Shown here: piece after piece, positions 43,835-52,281 of the stretch
How the letters are laid out: every line of letters begins with the position of its first letter
Position numbering within the stretch: the first letter of the stretch is position 1
Source of the DNA: Azospirillum sp. TSH64
Lineage (GTDB): Bacteria > Pseudomonadota > Alphaproteobacteria > Azospirillales > Azospirillaceae
Length of the DNA stretch: 64,000 bases
Assembly (NCBI RefSeq): GCF_003116035.1
Contig: NZ_LGQW01000015.1
Coordinates: 4,023,769 to 4,087,768 of the forward strand
Direction of reading: 5' to 3'
The notes under the pieces: generated by a model
Database searches by the model: none
What the model was told of the DNA's origin: nothing
What the model saw: only the letters and a program-made list of their open reading frames with translations
Made by a program: the position numbers and the translations under genes

Positions 43835-44362
43835 ATGGAAGGGCGCAAGGTCCCCTCGGTGGTTTTCAAGACCCGCGTGCGCGACGAGAGCGTCGGCGGA
43901 CCCAACCCGTTCCGCTGGCAGGACGTGCAAAGCGACGAGCTGTTCAAGGGCAAGCGGGTGGTGGTGTTCTCGCTGCCCGGCGCCTTCACGCCGACCTGTT
44001 CCAACGAGCAGTGCCCGGCCTTCGAGCGTCTCCATGACGACTTCAAGGCTCTGGGCATCGACGAGGTCTATTGCCTCAGCGTCAACGACGCCTTCGTCAT
44101 GTTCCAGTGGGGCAAGAGCCTGAACCTGCAGAAGGTGAAGCTGATCCCTGACGGGTCGGGCCATTTCACCCGCCGCATGGGCATGCTGATCGACAAGGAC
44201 AGCCTGGGCTTCGGCTTCCGCTCCTGGCGCTATGCCATGGTGGTGAAGGACGGTGTCGTCGAGAAGTGGTTCGAGGAGCCGGGGATCAACGACAAGGGCG
44301 AGAACGGCGATCCCTACGGCGAATCCTCGCCGGAGACCGTGCTCGCTTACCTGCGGAGCTGA
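43835..44362 (+). CDS. Peroxiredoxin of the Prx5 (AhpC/TSA) type
   Basis: A 175-residue thiol peroxidase that reduces H2O2 and organic peroxides. The active-site motif PGAFTPTCSNEQC has peroxidatic Cys55; Cys60 lies five residues later. DEVYCLSVNDAFVMFQW and the C-terminal GESSPETVLAYL are typical of Prx5/PrxII proteins that use glutathione or glutaredoxin. ATG at 43835 sits 6 bases after GGAG; 43829 is possible. A terminator follows. Confidence 0.93.
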   Translation: MEGRKVPSVVFKTRVRDESVGGPNPFRWQDVQSDELFKGKRVVVFSLPGAFTPTCSNEQCPAFERLHDDFKALGIDEVYCLSVNDAFVMFQWGKSLNLQKVKLIPDGSGHFTRRMGMLIDKDSLGFGFRSWRYAMVVKDGVVEKWFEEPGINDKGENGDPYGESSPETVLAYLRS

Positions 44363-44421
44363 GCGGCCCGATTCGGTGCCCGGCCGGCCCGGCTGCCGGG
44401 ATGATTTCGGAATGACGGTAC

Positions 44422-44455
44422 AAGGCCGGCGGGGCGAGGGCTCCGCCGGCCTTTT
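44422..44455 (+). terminator. Intrinsic terminator of the peroxiredoxin gene
   Basis: AAGGCCGGCGG (44422-44432) pairs perfectly with CCGCCGGCCTT (44443-44453), followed by TT. The 10-base loop is GGCGAGGGCT. Confidence 0.85.
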
Positions 44456-44625
44456 CCATGGCTGCCCGAAGTGCCGCCGCCTCCTGCCACCGCCGCCTGC
44501 CGCCGGGGTTGGGTTGCGCATGGTCCTGCATGTGCGTGCATCAGAAATCTCTTAAGGCTTTTTGTTAGACATTCCCTGTTCTCTTGCTACCTTCCGCAGA
44601 GGTTTTGGCGGATGGGGTGCAGCAG

Positions 44626-45663
44626 GTGGCAGAAAATCGGCCGCTCCGGTGTTTTCTGGTTGCATGTTTCATGGCGGCGTCGGCGCTGCTGTCTCCCATC
44701 GGCACCGCTCCGGCCAGCGCCGATGCCACCGCACCGCCGCTCGCTCCGCACAATGTGGTGCTTGCCAAGAGTTCGGCATCGGGGCTGGCTGCCGGCGCCT
44801 TCATGGCGCTCCAGTTCCACGTCGCCCATTCGGGCGAGATGGCCGGCGTCGGTCTGGTGGCCGGCGGTCCCTATCTCTGCGCTGCCGAGAATCCGCTTCT
44901 GGCGGCGGCCTGCATGCAGGGCAATCCGCTCTGGCCGCGTGGCCAGCCGCTGTACGAGGCGGCGCAGCCGCTGGCGGCGGCCGGGGCCATCGACCCGCTC
45001 GACCGGCTGGCGCAGGCGCAGGTCTACCTGTTCAGCGGCCGCGCCGACATGGTGGTGAACCGCAAGGCGGTGGAGGAGGCGGAGGCCTTCTATCGGGCCG
45101 CCCATGTGCCGGCGAACCAGATCCGGATGGAAACCGGGCTGGATGCCGGCAACGGCTTCATTGCGCAGGGTGGGGTCAACGACTGCAACGCCAACCGCAG
45201 CCCTTATGTCAATGCCTGCGGCGACTATGACCAGGCCGGCCGGATCCTGTCGCACATCTATGGCGGGTTGAACCCGCCGGCTCCCGACATGCCGGCGGCC
45301 ATTCCCTTCGACCAGACGCCGTTCGGCGATCCGGACCGCACGGGGCTGGCCCCTGCCGGCTATGTCTATGTGCCGCCCGCCTGCGGGCGCGGAGCGGCCT
45401 GTGCCGTGCACATCGTCTTTCACGGATGCCGCCAGTCCGCGGCCGAGGTCGGCGATGCCGTGACCACCGGCGCCGGCTTCAACCGCTGGGCGGCCAACAA
45501 CAATCTGATCGTACTCTACCCGCAGCTGTCGCCCCGCAATTCCGCGGACCCGATTGCCTGCTGGGACTGGGTCGGCAGGACCGGGACGGAATACGCGACG
45601 AAGGGCGGGGCGCAGATCGCCGCTGTCCACGCAATGTTGACAACCCTTTCAGGGCAAAGGTGA
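44626..45663 (+). CDS. PHB-depolymerase-family paralogue lacking catalytic Ser and His (predicted pseudoenzyme)
   Basis: A 345-residue exported protein homologous along its length to the next gene (GLVAGGPYLCAA, YVNACGDYDQAG, YVYVPPACG, VHIVFHGCRQSA, ACWDWVGRTG). Where the active paralogue has the lipase box GISSG this one has GLAAG (Ala55 for the nucleophile), and where it has catalytic His this one has Asn176 (DAGNGFIA); only Asp141 remains. It is therefore probably non-hydrolytic and may bind PHB or PHB oligomers. The start is uncertain: a GTG at 44626 gives a good signal peptide; TTG at 44584 and ATG at 44671 are options. It lies 8 bases before phaZ. Confidence 0.8.
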   Translation: MAENRPLRCFLVACFMAASALLSPIGTAPASADATAPPLAPHNVVLAKSSASGLAAGAFMALQFHVAHSGEMAGVGLVAGGPYLCAAENPLLAAACMQGNPLWPRGQPLYEAAQPLAAAGAIDPLDRLAQAQVYLFSGRADMVVNRKAVEEAEAFYRAAHVPANQIRMETGLDAGNGFIAQGGVNDCNANRSPYVNACGDYDQAGRILSHIYGGLNPPAPDMPAAIPFDQTPFGDPDRTGLAPAGYVYVPPACGRGAACAVHIVFHGCRQSAAEVGDAVTTGAGFNRWAANNNLIVLYPQLSPRNSADPIACWDWVGRTGTEYATKGGAQIAAVHAMLTTLSGQR

Positions 45664-45671
45664 CCCTTTTC

Positions 45672-46748
45672 ATGACCATTTCAAACAAAGCGATTCTCAA
45701 GACCGCGTTTGCGGCGCTCCTCGCCCTGGCGCCGCTTCCCGCGGCAGCCCAAAGCGCTGCCCAGATCAGGCTGTCTGACCTGAAACTGAAGATCGACCCG
45801 GCCCAGACCACGGTGTCGGGCATTTCGTCGGGCGCCTACATGGCCGGGCAGTTCCAGGTCGCCTATTCGGGGCTGGTCAAGGCGGCCGGGCTCGTCGCCG
45901 GCGGTCCCTACGACTGCGCCGAGGTGTCGACGGGCGGCGTCGCCACGGCAATCGTGGCGCTGAAGCGCTGCATGGACGTGGCGATGGGTGCGCCCGATGT
46001 CGATGCCCTGGTCGCCAACGCCAAGGCGCGCGAGAAGGCGAAAGAGATCGACCCGCTGTCCAATATGGCGCAGTCGAAGATCTACCTGTTCAACGGCGAC
46101 GGCGACGTGACGGTCAAGCGGCCGGTCGCCGATGCCACCGACCGCTTCTACAAGGCGCTGGGGGTGGCGGAGGCCAACCTGTCCTATGTGAAGCTGCCGA
46201 AGGCGGCCCATGCCTACATCACCGACGGCTATGGTGCGGCCTGCGACTTCATCCCGAAGGAGGGTGAGAAGAGCGAATACATCAACAACTGCCAGTACGA
46301 TCAGGCGGGCGCCATCGTCCGCTTCTTCTATGCCGACGCCAGGATCCCGAACGCCCCCGCCGCGGCCCGCCAGCCGCAGCTGTTCGACCAGGCGCCCTTC
46401 GTCGGAGACCCCAGCCGCAGCGGCATGGCCAAGACCGGCTACATCTATGTTCCGGAGGCCTGCGAGGGTGGCACGCAGACCTGCCGCATCCATGTCGCCT
46501 TCCACGGCTGCCAGATGGCATCGAACCTGATCGGCGACCATTTCGCCGTCAATGCCGGCTACAACCGCTGGGCCGACGTCAACAACATCGTCGTGCTGTA
46601 TCCACAGATCGACGGCGGCGCCAAGCCGACCTCCAACCCGAAGGCCTGTTGGGACTGGTTCGGCTACACCGGCTACGATTTCGCCCGCAAGAGCGGCTTC
46701 CAGATGACCGCGGTGCGCAAGATTATCGGCGCGCTCGCGGGAGAGTGA
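45672..46748 (+). CDS. phaZ: Periplasmic/extracellular-type poly(3-hydroxybutyrate) depolymerase
   Basis: A 358-residue exported esterase with signal peptide MTISNKAILKTAFAALLALAPLPAAA. The lipase box GISSG lies close to the N-terminus (Ser52), with Asp145 (NGDGDVTV) and His180 (KAAHAYIT) completing the triad and HVAFHGC forming the oxyanion region. The N-terminal box is the type II arrangement, as in the periplasmic PhaZ1 of Rhodospirillum rubrum. It should cleave amorphous PHB or short-chain oligomers. It follows its inactive-looking paralogue after 8 bases, so both are co-transcribed. A strong bidirectional terminator follows. Confidence 0.88.
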   Translation: MTISNKAILKTAFAALLALAPLPAAAQSAAQIRLSDLKLKIDPAQTTVSGISSGAYMAGQFQVAYSGLVKAAGLVAGGPYDCAEVSTGGVATAIVALKRCMDVAMGAPDVDALVANAKAREKAKEIDPLSNMAQSKIYLFNGDGDVTVKRPVADATDRFYKALGVAEANLSYVKLPKAAHAYITDGYGAACDFIPKEGEKSEYINNCQYDQAGAIVRFFYADARIPNAPAAARQPQLFDQAPFVGDPSRSGMAKTGYIYVPEACEGGTQTCRIHVAFHGCQMASNLIGDHFAVNAGYNRWADVNNIVVLYPQIDGGAKPTSNPKACWDWFGYTGYDFARKSGFQMTAVRKIIGALAGE

Positions 46749-46766
46749 CTGTCCGCTCCATATAAA

Positions 46767-46800
46767 AAAGCCCCTCTCCGGCGGACCGGAGAGGGGCTTT
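46767..46800. terminator. Bidirectional intrinsic terminator between phaZ and eno
   Basis: AAAGCCCCTCTCCGG (46767-46781) pairs perfectly with CCGGAGAGGGGCTTT (46786-46800) around a 4-base loop. A-run and T-run flanks let it end both convergent transcripts. Confidence 0.9.
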
Positions 46801-46817
46801 CCCTTAACCCTGGGCGA

Positions 46818-48095
46818 TCAGGCCTTCAGGATGCCGCGGCCGGCGAAGCGGGCGGCGACGCCGAGCTGCTCCTCGATGCGGATCAGCTGGTTGTACTTGG
46901 CCAGACGGTCCGAACGGCTGAGCGAGCCGGTCTTGATCTGGCCGCAGTTGGTGGCGACCGCCAGATCGGCGATGGTGCTGTCCTCGGTCTCGCCCGAGCG
47001 GTGCGACAGGACGGCGGTGTAGCCGGCCTTGTGCGCCATGTCGACCGCTTCCAGCGTCTCCGACAGCGTGCCGATCTGGTTGACCTTCACCAGGATCGAG
47101 TTGGCGACACCCTGTTTGATGCCCTGGGCCAGACGCTTCGGATTGGTGACGAACAGGTCGTCGCCGACCAGCTGCACCTTGCTGCCGATGGCGTCGGTCA
47201 GCGCCTTCCAGCCTTCCCAATCGTCCTCGGCCATGCCGTCCTCGATCGAGATGATCGGGTAGCGGCCGGCCAGATCGGCCCAGTAGGCGACCATCTGTTC
47301 CGGCGACAGCGACTTGCCTTCGCCGGCCAGCTCATACTTGCCGTTCTTGAAGAACTCGGTCGAGGCGGCGTCGAGCGCCAGCATGACGTCGTCGCCCGGC
47401 TTGTAGCCGGCGGCCTCGATGGCCTTCATGACGAAGCCGAGCGCCTCGTCGGTCGAGCCGATGTTGGGGGCGAAGCCGCCCTCGTCGCCGACATTGGTGT
47501 TGTGGCCGGCGTCCTTCAGCTTCTTCTTCAGCGACTGGAAGATCTCGGAGCCCATGCGGATGGCGTCGGCGCCGGTCTCGGCGCCCACCGGCATGATCAT
47601 GAACTCCTGGATGTCGATGGGGTTGTCGGCATGGGCGCCGCCATTGATGATGTTCATCATCGGCACCGGCAGCAGCGAGGCGAAGGCGCCGCCGACATAG
47701 CGGTAGAGCGGCAGGCCGGCATCTTCGGCGGCGGCGCGGGCGACCGCCAGCGACACGCCCAGGATGGCGTTGGCGCCGAGGCGGCTCTTGTTCTCGGTGC
47801 CGTCCAGGTCGATCATCGCAAGGTCGATGCCGCGCTGGTCGTCGGCGTCCAGGCCGGCGAGCGCGTCATAGATCTCACCGTTGACGGATTCGACCGCCTT
47901 CAGCACGCCCTTGCCGCCGAAGCGGGACTTGTCGCCGTCGCGCAGCTCGACCGCCTCGTGGGCGCCGGTGGAGGCGCCCGACGGCACCGCGGCGCGGCCG
48001 AAGGCGCCGCTGTCCAGCGCAACGTCGACTTCCACGGTCGGGTTGCCGCGGCTGTCCAGGATTTCGCGGGCGTGAATCTCGGTGATGACGCTCAT
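46818..48095 (-). CDS. eno: Enolase
   Basis: A 425-residue glycolytic enzyme converting 2-phosphoglycerate to phosphoenolpyruvate. Present are the N-terminal AREILDSRGNPTVEVDV, loop GASTGAHEAVELRDGD, the metal-binding and catalytic segments SIEDGMAEDDWEGW and VGDDLFVTN, and the signature SHRSGETEDSTIADLAVA. I chose the ATG at 48095 (MSVITEIHAREI), the standard enolase start, rather than the longer open frame. Length and motifs are normal. Confidence 0.98.
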   Translation of the reverse strand: MSVITEIHAREILDSRGNPTVEVDVALDSGAFGRAAVPSGASTGAHEAVELRDGDKSRFGGKGVLKAVESVNGEIYDALAGLDADDQRGIDLAMIDLDGTENKSRLGANAILGVSLAVARAAAEDAGLPLYRYVGGAFASLLPVPMMNIINGGAHADNPIDIQEFMIMPVGAETGADAIRMGSEIFQSLKKKLKDAGHNTNVGDEGGFAPNIGSTDEALGFVMKAIEAAGYKPGDDVMLALDAASTEFFKNGKYELAGEGKSLSPEQMVAYWADLAGRYPIISIEDGMAEDDWEGWKALTDAIGSKVQLVGDDLFVTNPKRLAQGIKQGVANSILVKVNQIGTLSETLEAVDMAHKAGYTAVLSHRSGETEDSTIADLAVATNCGQIKTGSLSRSDRLAKYNQLIRIEEQLGVAARFAGRGILKA

Positions 48096-48242
48096 GATCG
48101 GTCGATCCTTCGAGGAATGGCAGCCGCGTTGTCTCGCAGGCCGCGTTTTAAGGCGCGCAGGCTTGATAGCCCCGACGTCCGGGCGATGCAATATCTGCTT
48201 CGGCTTACAACCCCGCGCGGATGCGCGGATTCGAGCCGGAAA

Positions 48243-49028
48243 TCAGACAAATCCCTCCACCATCGCGGCGAATTCGGCCGGACGTTCGGCATGCAGCCAG
48301 TGTCCGACGCCGTCGATCATGCGGATTTCCGCCTTGGGGAAGTGGCGGCGGATGGCGTCGTGATGCTCCGGCCGGATGTAGTCCGACGCGCCGCCGCCGA
48401 TGAACAGCGCAGGCCCGTCATAGCGGGCAGCGCCGAAATCGGGGAAGCCGATCAGCTTGCCCATGTTCGCGCCGATGGAGTCGAGGTTGATCCGCCAGGA
48501 GAAGGCGCCGTTCTCCAGCACCAGATTCTGCATCAGGAAGGAGCGCAGCGGCGCCTCCGGCACGGCGTCGGCCAGCTGCGCCTCCACCTCTGGCCGGCGC
48601 GTGACCCCTTCCAGCTTGGCGGCCTTCATCGCGGCGACGAAGGGGGCGTGGGTGTGGGTGTAGGCGACCGGGGCGATGTCGGCGACCACCAGCTTTTCCA
48701 CCCGCTCCGGATGGGCCAGCGCCAGCGCCATGGCGGTCTTGCCGCCCATGGAGTGGCCGACGATGGTGGCGCGGGCGAAGCCGCGATCGTCGAGGAAGCG
48801 CAGCACGTCGGCCGCCATCTCCGGATAGCTCATGCCGTCGGCCCAGGGCGCGCCGCCATGGTTGCGCAGGTCCAGCGCATAGACCCGGCGGGATTCGCCG
48901 AAGCGGCGGGCCAGGGTCTGCCAGTTGCGGGCCGAGCCGAACAGGCCGTGCAGGACCAGCATCGGCGTTCCGCCATTGGCTTCGCCGGCTTCCAGATAGG
49001 TCAGGGGGAGGGCTTGCTGCTGCGGCAT
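48243..49028 (-). CDS. Alpha/beta-hydrolase (YbfF-type esterase)
   Basis: A 261-residue cytosolic hydrolase. The oxyanion segment LHGLFGSARNW, nucleophile elbow GHSMGG (Ser near 93), acid in GGASDYIRPEH and catalytic His in VGHWLHAERP match the YbfF/ABHD11 group of short-chain esterases. Substrate unknown. It is transcribed away from murJ, with 132 bases between the divergent starts. It lies upstream of eno on the same strand but 147 bases away. Confidence 0.9.
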   Translation of the reverse strand: MPQQQALPLTYLEAGEANGGTPMLVLHGLFGSARNWQTLARRFGESRRVYALDLRNHGGAPWADGMSYPEMAADVLRFLDDRGFARATIVGHSMGGKTAMALALAHPERVEKLVVADIAPVAYTHTHAPFVAAMKAAKLEGVTRRPEVEAQLADAVPEAPLRSFLMQNLVLENGAFSWRINLDSIGANMGKLIGFPDFGAARYDGPALFIGGGASDYIRPEHHDAIRRHFPKAEIRMIDGVGHWLHAERPAEFAAMVEGFV

Positions 49029-49160
49029 GTCGGTGCTTTCGGCCTGTGATGTCGGAAGATGCGTTCTGGACGAATGCGGGCCGCGATCCTATGACGAACG
49101 CGGCTGCACCGCTAGGATGCCGCCGGGCATCATCCGCATCACAGAAGCGACCCTGCCATC

Positions 49161-50711
49161 GTGTTCCGTCATATCCTGTCCGTCGGCGGCTTGACCCTTG
49201 CCAGCCGGGTGCTCGGTTTCCTGCGCGACGTGCTGACCGCGGCGCTGCTCGGCGCCGGGCCGGTCGCCGACGCCTTCTTCGTCGCCTTCCGGCTGCCGAA
49301 CCATTTCCGCGCCCTGTTCGCCGAGGGGGCCTTCAACTCCGCCTTCGTGCCGCTGTTCTCGGGCAAGCTGGTGCAGGACGGGGCAGCATCCGCCCGCCGC
49401 TTCGCCGACGAGGTGATGACCCTGCTGGTCATCGTGCAACTGGTGCTGCTGCTGGCGGTGCTGGCCTTCATGCCGCAATTCATGACGGTCTTCGCCCCCG
49501 GATTCGCCGACGAGCCTGAGAAGTTCCGGCTGGCCGTTCTGTTCACCAGCATCACATTTCCCTACCTGCTGCTGATCTCGCTGGTGTCGCTCTATGGCGG
49601 CGTGCTGAACAGCATGAGCCGCTTCGGCTCCGCCGCCGCCGCCCCCATCCTGATGAATTTGTGCCTGATCGCGGCGCTGGTGATCGGCACGCCGCTGATG
49701 CCGACGGCCGGACATGCGCTGTCCTGGGGCGTGCTGGCGTCGGGTGTCGCGCAGTTTCTCTATCTGGCCTGGGACGCAAGGCGGGCCGACATGACTCTGC
49801 GGCCGGTGATGCCGCGCCTGTCGCCCGACGTGAAGCGCTTCCTGAAGGTTCTGGGGCCGGCGGCGCTGGGGTCCGGCCTGACGCAGATCAGCCTGTTCGC
49901 CGACACGCTGATCGCGTCCGCCTTGCCGACCGGGGCGGTGTCCTACCTTTATTATGCCGACCGGCTGAACCAGCTGCCGCTGGGCGTGATCGGCATCGCC
50001 GTCGGGACCGTTCTGCTTCCGGAAATGTCCAAGCGGATCAAGAGCGGCGACGAGGCCGGCGCGGTCGACAGCCAGAACCGCGCCATCGAGCTGTCGCTGG
50101 TTCTGACCCTGCCGGCCGCCATCGCCTTCCTGGTGGCGGGCACGCCGATCCTGTCGGTGCTGTTCCAGCGCGGCGCCTTCGGCCCGTCGGATGCCGCGGC
50201 TTCGGCGCTTACCCTGCAAGCCTATGCGCTGGGCCTGCCGGCCTTCGTGGTCATCCGCAGCCTCGTCAACGGCTTCTATGCCCGCCATGACACGGCAACG
50301 CCGGTGCGGGTGGCGCTGGCGGCGGTCGGCATCAATGTGGCGCTGAAGCTGGCGCTGATGGGGCCGCTGGCCCAAGTCGGGCTTGCGGTCGCCACCTCCG
50401 TCGGTGCCTGGGTGAATGCGGGGCTGCTGGCGCTGCTGCTGCACCGCCGCGGCCTGTTCCGGGCGGATGCGCGGCTGACCCGCAACCTGCCGCGGATGGC
50501 CATCGCCGCCGTCGCCATGGCCGGCGCCCTGTGGCTGGCGACCGAGCGGCTTGCCCCCTGGTTGGGTGCCGCCGGCATGGTGGAGCGGCTGGGCGGCTTG
50601 CTGGTGCTCGCCGTGATCGGACTGGCGGTCTATGCCGTCGCTGCGGTGCTGCTCGGGCTGGTGCGGCGCAGCGACCTCAGCCGTCTGCGCCGTCGCCGGG
50701 CGAAAGCCTGA
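49161..50711 (+). CDS. murJ: Lipid II flippase
   Basis: A 516-residue membrane protein with about 14 transmembrane helices, MATE-like, that flips lipid II for peptidoglycan synthesis. The N-terminal signature SRVLGFLRDVLTAALLGAGPVADAFFVAFRLPNHFRALFAEGAF is almost universal in MurJ/MviN, followed by the Arg-rich cavity. It starts with GTG (49161), as the family N-terminus requires. Its stop directly abuts the stop of the convergent sulfurtransferase gene (TGATCA). Confidence 0.96.
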   Translation: MFRHILSVGGLTLASRVLGFLRDVLTAALLGAGPVADAFFVAFRLPNHFRALFAEGAFNSAFVPLFSGKLVQDGAASARRFADEVMTLLVIVQLVLLLAVLAFMPQFMTVFAPGFADEPEKFRLAVLFTSITFPYLLLISLVSLYGGVLNSMSRFGSAAAAPILMNLCLIAALVIGTPLMPTAGHALSWGVLASGVAQFLYLAWDARRADMTLRPVMPRLSPDVKRFLKVLGPAALGSGLTQISLFADTLIASALPTGAVSYLYYADRLNQLPLGVIGIAVGTVLLPEMSKRIKSGDEAGAVDSQNRAIELSLVLTLPAAIAFLVAGTPILSVLFQRGAFGPSDAAASALTLQAYALGLPAFVVIRSLVNGFYARHDTATPVRVALAAVGINVALKLALMGPLAQVGLAVATSVGAWVNAGLLALLLHRRGLFRADARLTRNLPRMAIAAVAMAGALWLATERLAPWLGAAGMVERLGGLLVLAVIGLAVYAVAAVLLGLVRRSDLSRLRRRRAKA

Positions 50712-51554
50712 TCACCCCTCGGTCTGCAAAGGCCGCTCCGGATCGGCGCTCCATTCCGACATCGAGCCGTCATAGAGCCGTACGCCCGGCACGCCGGCGA
50801 TCTCGCTGAGCGCGAACCAGGACACCGAGGCCAGATGGCCGGTGTTGCAGAAGGTGATGGGCTGGTCGCGCAAGGGCAGGCCGGCTTGGTCGGCCATCGC
50901 CTTCACCGCCTCGGGTGTGGCGAAACGGTGCTCGGCGGCGGAGAAGAGCGGGGCGATGTCCAGGTTGACGGCACCCGGGATGGTACCGGGGGCGCGGGCC
51001 TGCGGGCTCTTGGCCTTGCCGGCGAACTGTTCTGCCGACCGCGCATCGTGCAGCGGCACGGCCCCGGCCGTCACGGCGGCTTCGACATCCTCCACGGTGG
51101 CGCGCAGGCCGGCGCGCGGATGGGTGGCGAAGCTGGTCGGCTTGCGCACCGCCGGCTCGGGCGTCACCGGACCGCCGGCGGCGACCCAGGCGGCGAAACC
51201 GCCGTCCAGCACCGATACCGCGTCATGGCCCAGCATCTTGAAGGTCCAATAGACGCGGGTGGCGTTGCCCATGTCGGACGCGTTGGCGCCGGCCGCAACC
51301 AGCACCACATGGTCGCCGTTGCCGATCCCCAGGCCGCCGATCAGCCCCGCCAGAACTCCGGGTTCCGGCAGCATCCCGGCCCCGCCGCCGACCACAGTCC
51401 GCCAGCCGGACGTTGCGTAGTCGGAATGAACCGATCCCGGAACGAAGCCGCCGGCGGGCGGGGTACGCACGTCGAGGACGACAATGCCGGGGCTGTCGAG
51501 CGGGCTTTTCAGCCAGGAAGCGTCCACAAGCGGGGAAATGCTGCTGTCGGTCAT
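50712..51554 (-). CDS. sseA: Two-domain sulfurtransferase (thiosulfate/3-mercaptopyruvate type)
   Basis: A 280-residue rhodanese with an inactive N-terminal domain and a catalytic C-terminal domain whose active-site loop is FCNTGHLAS with Cys236. Family motifs are VLDVRTPPAGG near the N-terminus, ARPGTIPGAVN and YDGSMSEW. Bacterial SseA proteins often have CGSGVTA in the loop; the CNTGH form is common in alphaproteobacteria, and whether mercaptopyruvate or thiosulfate is preferred is not clear. Cytosolic sulfur transfer or cyanide detoxification is expected. Confidence 0.9.
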   Translation of the reverse strand: MTDSSISPLVDASWLKSPLDSPGIVVLDVRTPPAGGFVPGSVHSDYATSGWRTVVGGGAGMLPEPGVLAGLIGGLGIGNGDHVVLVAAGANASDMGNATRVYWTFKMLGHDAVSVLDGGFAAWVAAGGPVTPEPAVRKPTSFATHPRAGLRATVEDVEAAVTAGAVPLHDARSAEQFAGKAKSPQARAPGTIPGAVNLDIAPLFSAAEHRFATPEAVKAMADQAGLPLRDQPITFCNTGHLASVSWFALSEIAGVPGVRLYDGSMSEWSADPERPLQTEG

Positions 51555-51814
51555 CAGGGTGAACCCGGTTCCGGTTGGTCGATAGCCTTGTCCTGCCGTG
51601 ATCGTTGCTCAGTCGCAACGGGTCGCCCGGCGGGCCGGCGGACACCCGCCGAGGCGGGCAGGCCGACAGTGTGGGCGAAGCGCCGGTGCGGGAAAAGCCT
51701 AATCTTGTCGCAATCCAAGTCGGTCGGTGGCGTTGCCGGCTAGCCCGTCCGGGGTGTAGGATGTTCCGTTCGTATAGGAAGGCGCCCCCTTGCGGCGCGG
51801 GAGCTTGGACAGCC

Positions 51815-52117
51815 ATGGCCAACATCGACGACCTGCTCGGCGCGCCCGATCCCAACGACGGCGACGCCTCGTCCTTCGCCATCGGCGATGCGCCGGTGGA
51901 GATCAAGGTCGTCATCGGCACCGCCATGCTCCGCGTCCGCGACCTCCTGAAGCTGGGCCGCGGCGCCGTCGTGGAACTCGATCGCCATCTGAAGGACCCG
52001 ACCGACGTCTATGTCGAGGGCGTTCTGGTCGCCCGCGGCGAGGTTGCGATCATCGACGACAAGATCGGCGTCACCCTGACCGACTTCATCAAGTCAAGCC
52101 GCGAATGGAAGCGCTGA
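51815..52117 (+). CDS. fliN: FliN-like flagellar switch protein (SpoA domain)
   Basis: A 100-residue protein consisting mainly of one SpoA/FliN domain (PVEIKVVIGTAMLRVRDLLKLGRGAVVELDRHLKDPTDVYVEGVLVARGEVAIIDDKIGVTLTDFI). FliN helps form the C-ring that sets flagellar rotation sense and binds CheY. The N-terminal region is shorter than in most FliN. The frame is open upstream, but the ATG at 51815 fits the family. It stands alone, with no other flagellar gene within the window, and could be an extra copy; the chemoreceptor at 18-21 kb is far off. Confidence 0.85.
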   Translation: MANIDDLLGAPDPNDGDASSFAIGDAPVEIKVVIGTAMLRVRDLLKLGRGAVVELDRHLKDPTDVYVEGVLVARGEVAIIDDKIGVTLTDFIKSSREWKR

Positions 52118-52281
52118 CCGCACCCTTTTCCGTTGCAGCGCTTTCCCTTTATCGATGCTTCATTCGGTAGCAGCCCCGCTTGCGCTGGCGTCTTGACGGC
52201 GGGCGATGGCTTCTGGTGTCGTTGTGTCCGGTCGTGGAAACTGCCGTCGCCGACGGCGTCGCCGGCCCGGAGAGCGAAGCC

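Noticed and set aside
47001..49049. 682-codon plus-strand frame over eno and the hydrolase gene
   Set aside because: Enolase on the opposite strand is unquestionable, and the plus-strand translation has no domain and a His/Val/Gly/Asp-rich shadow composition.
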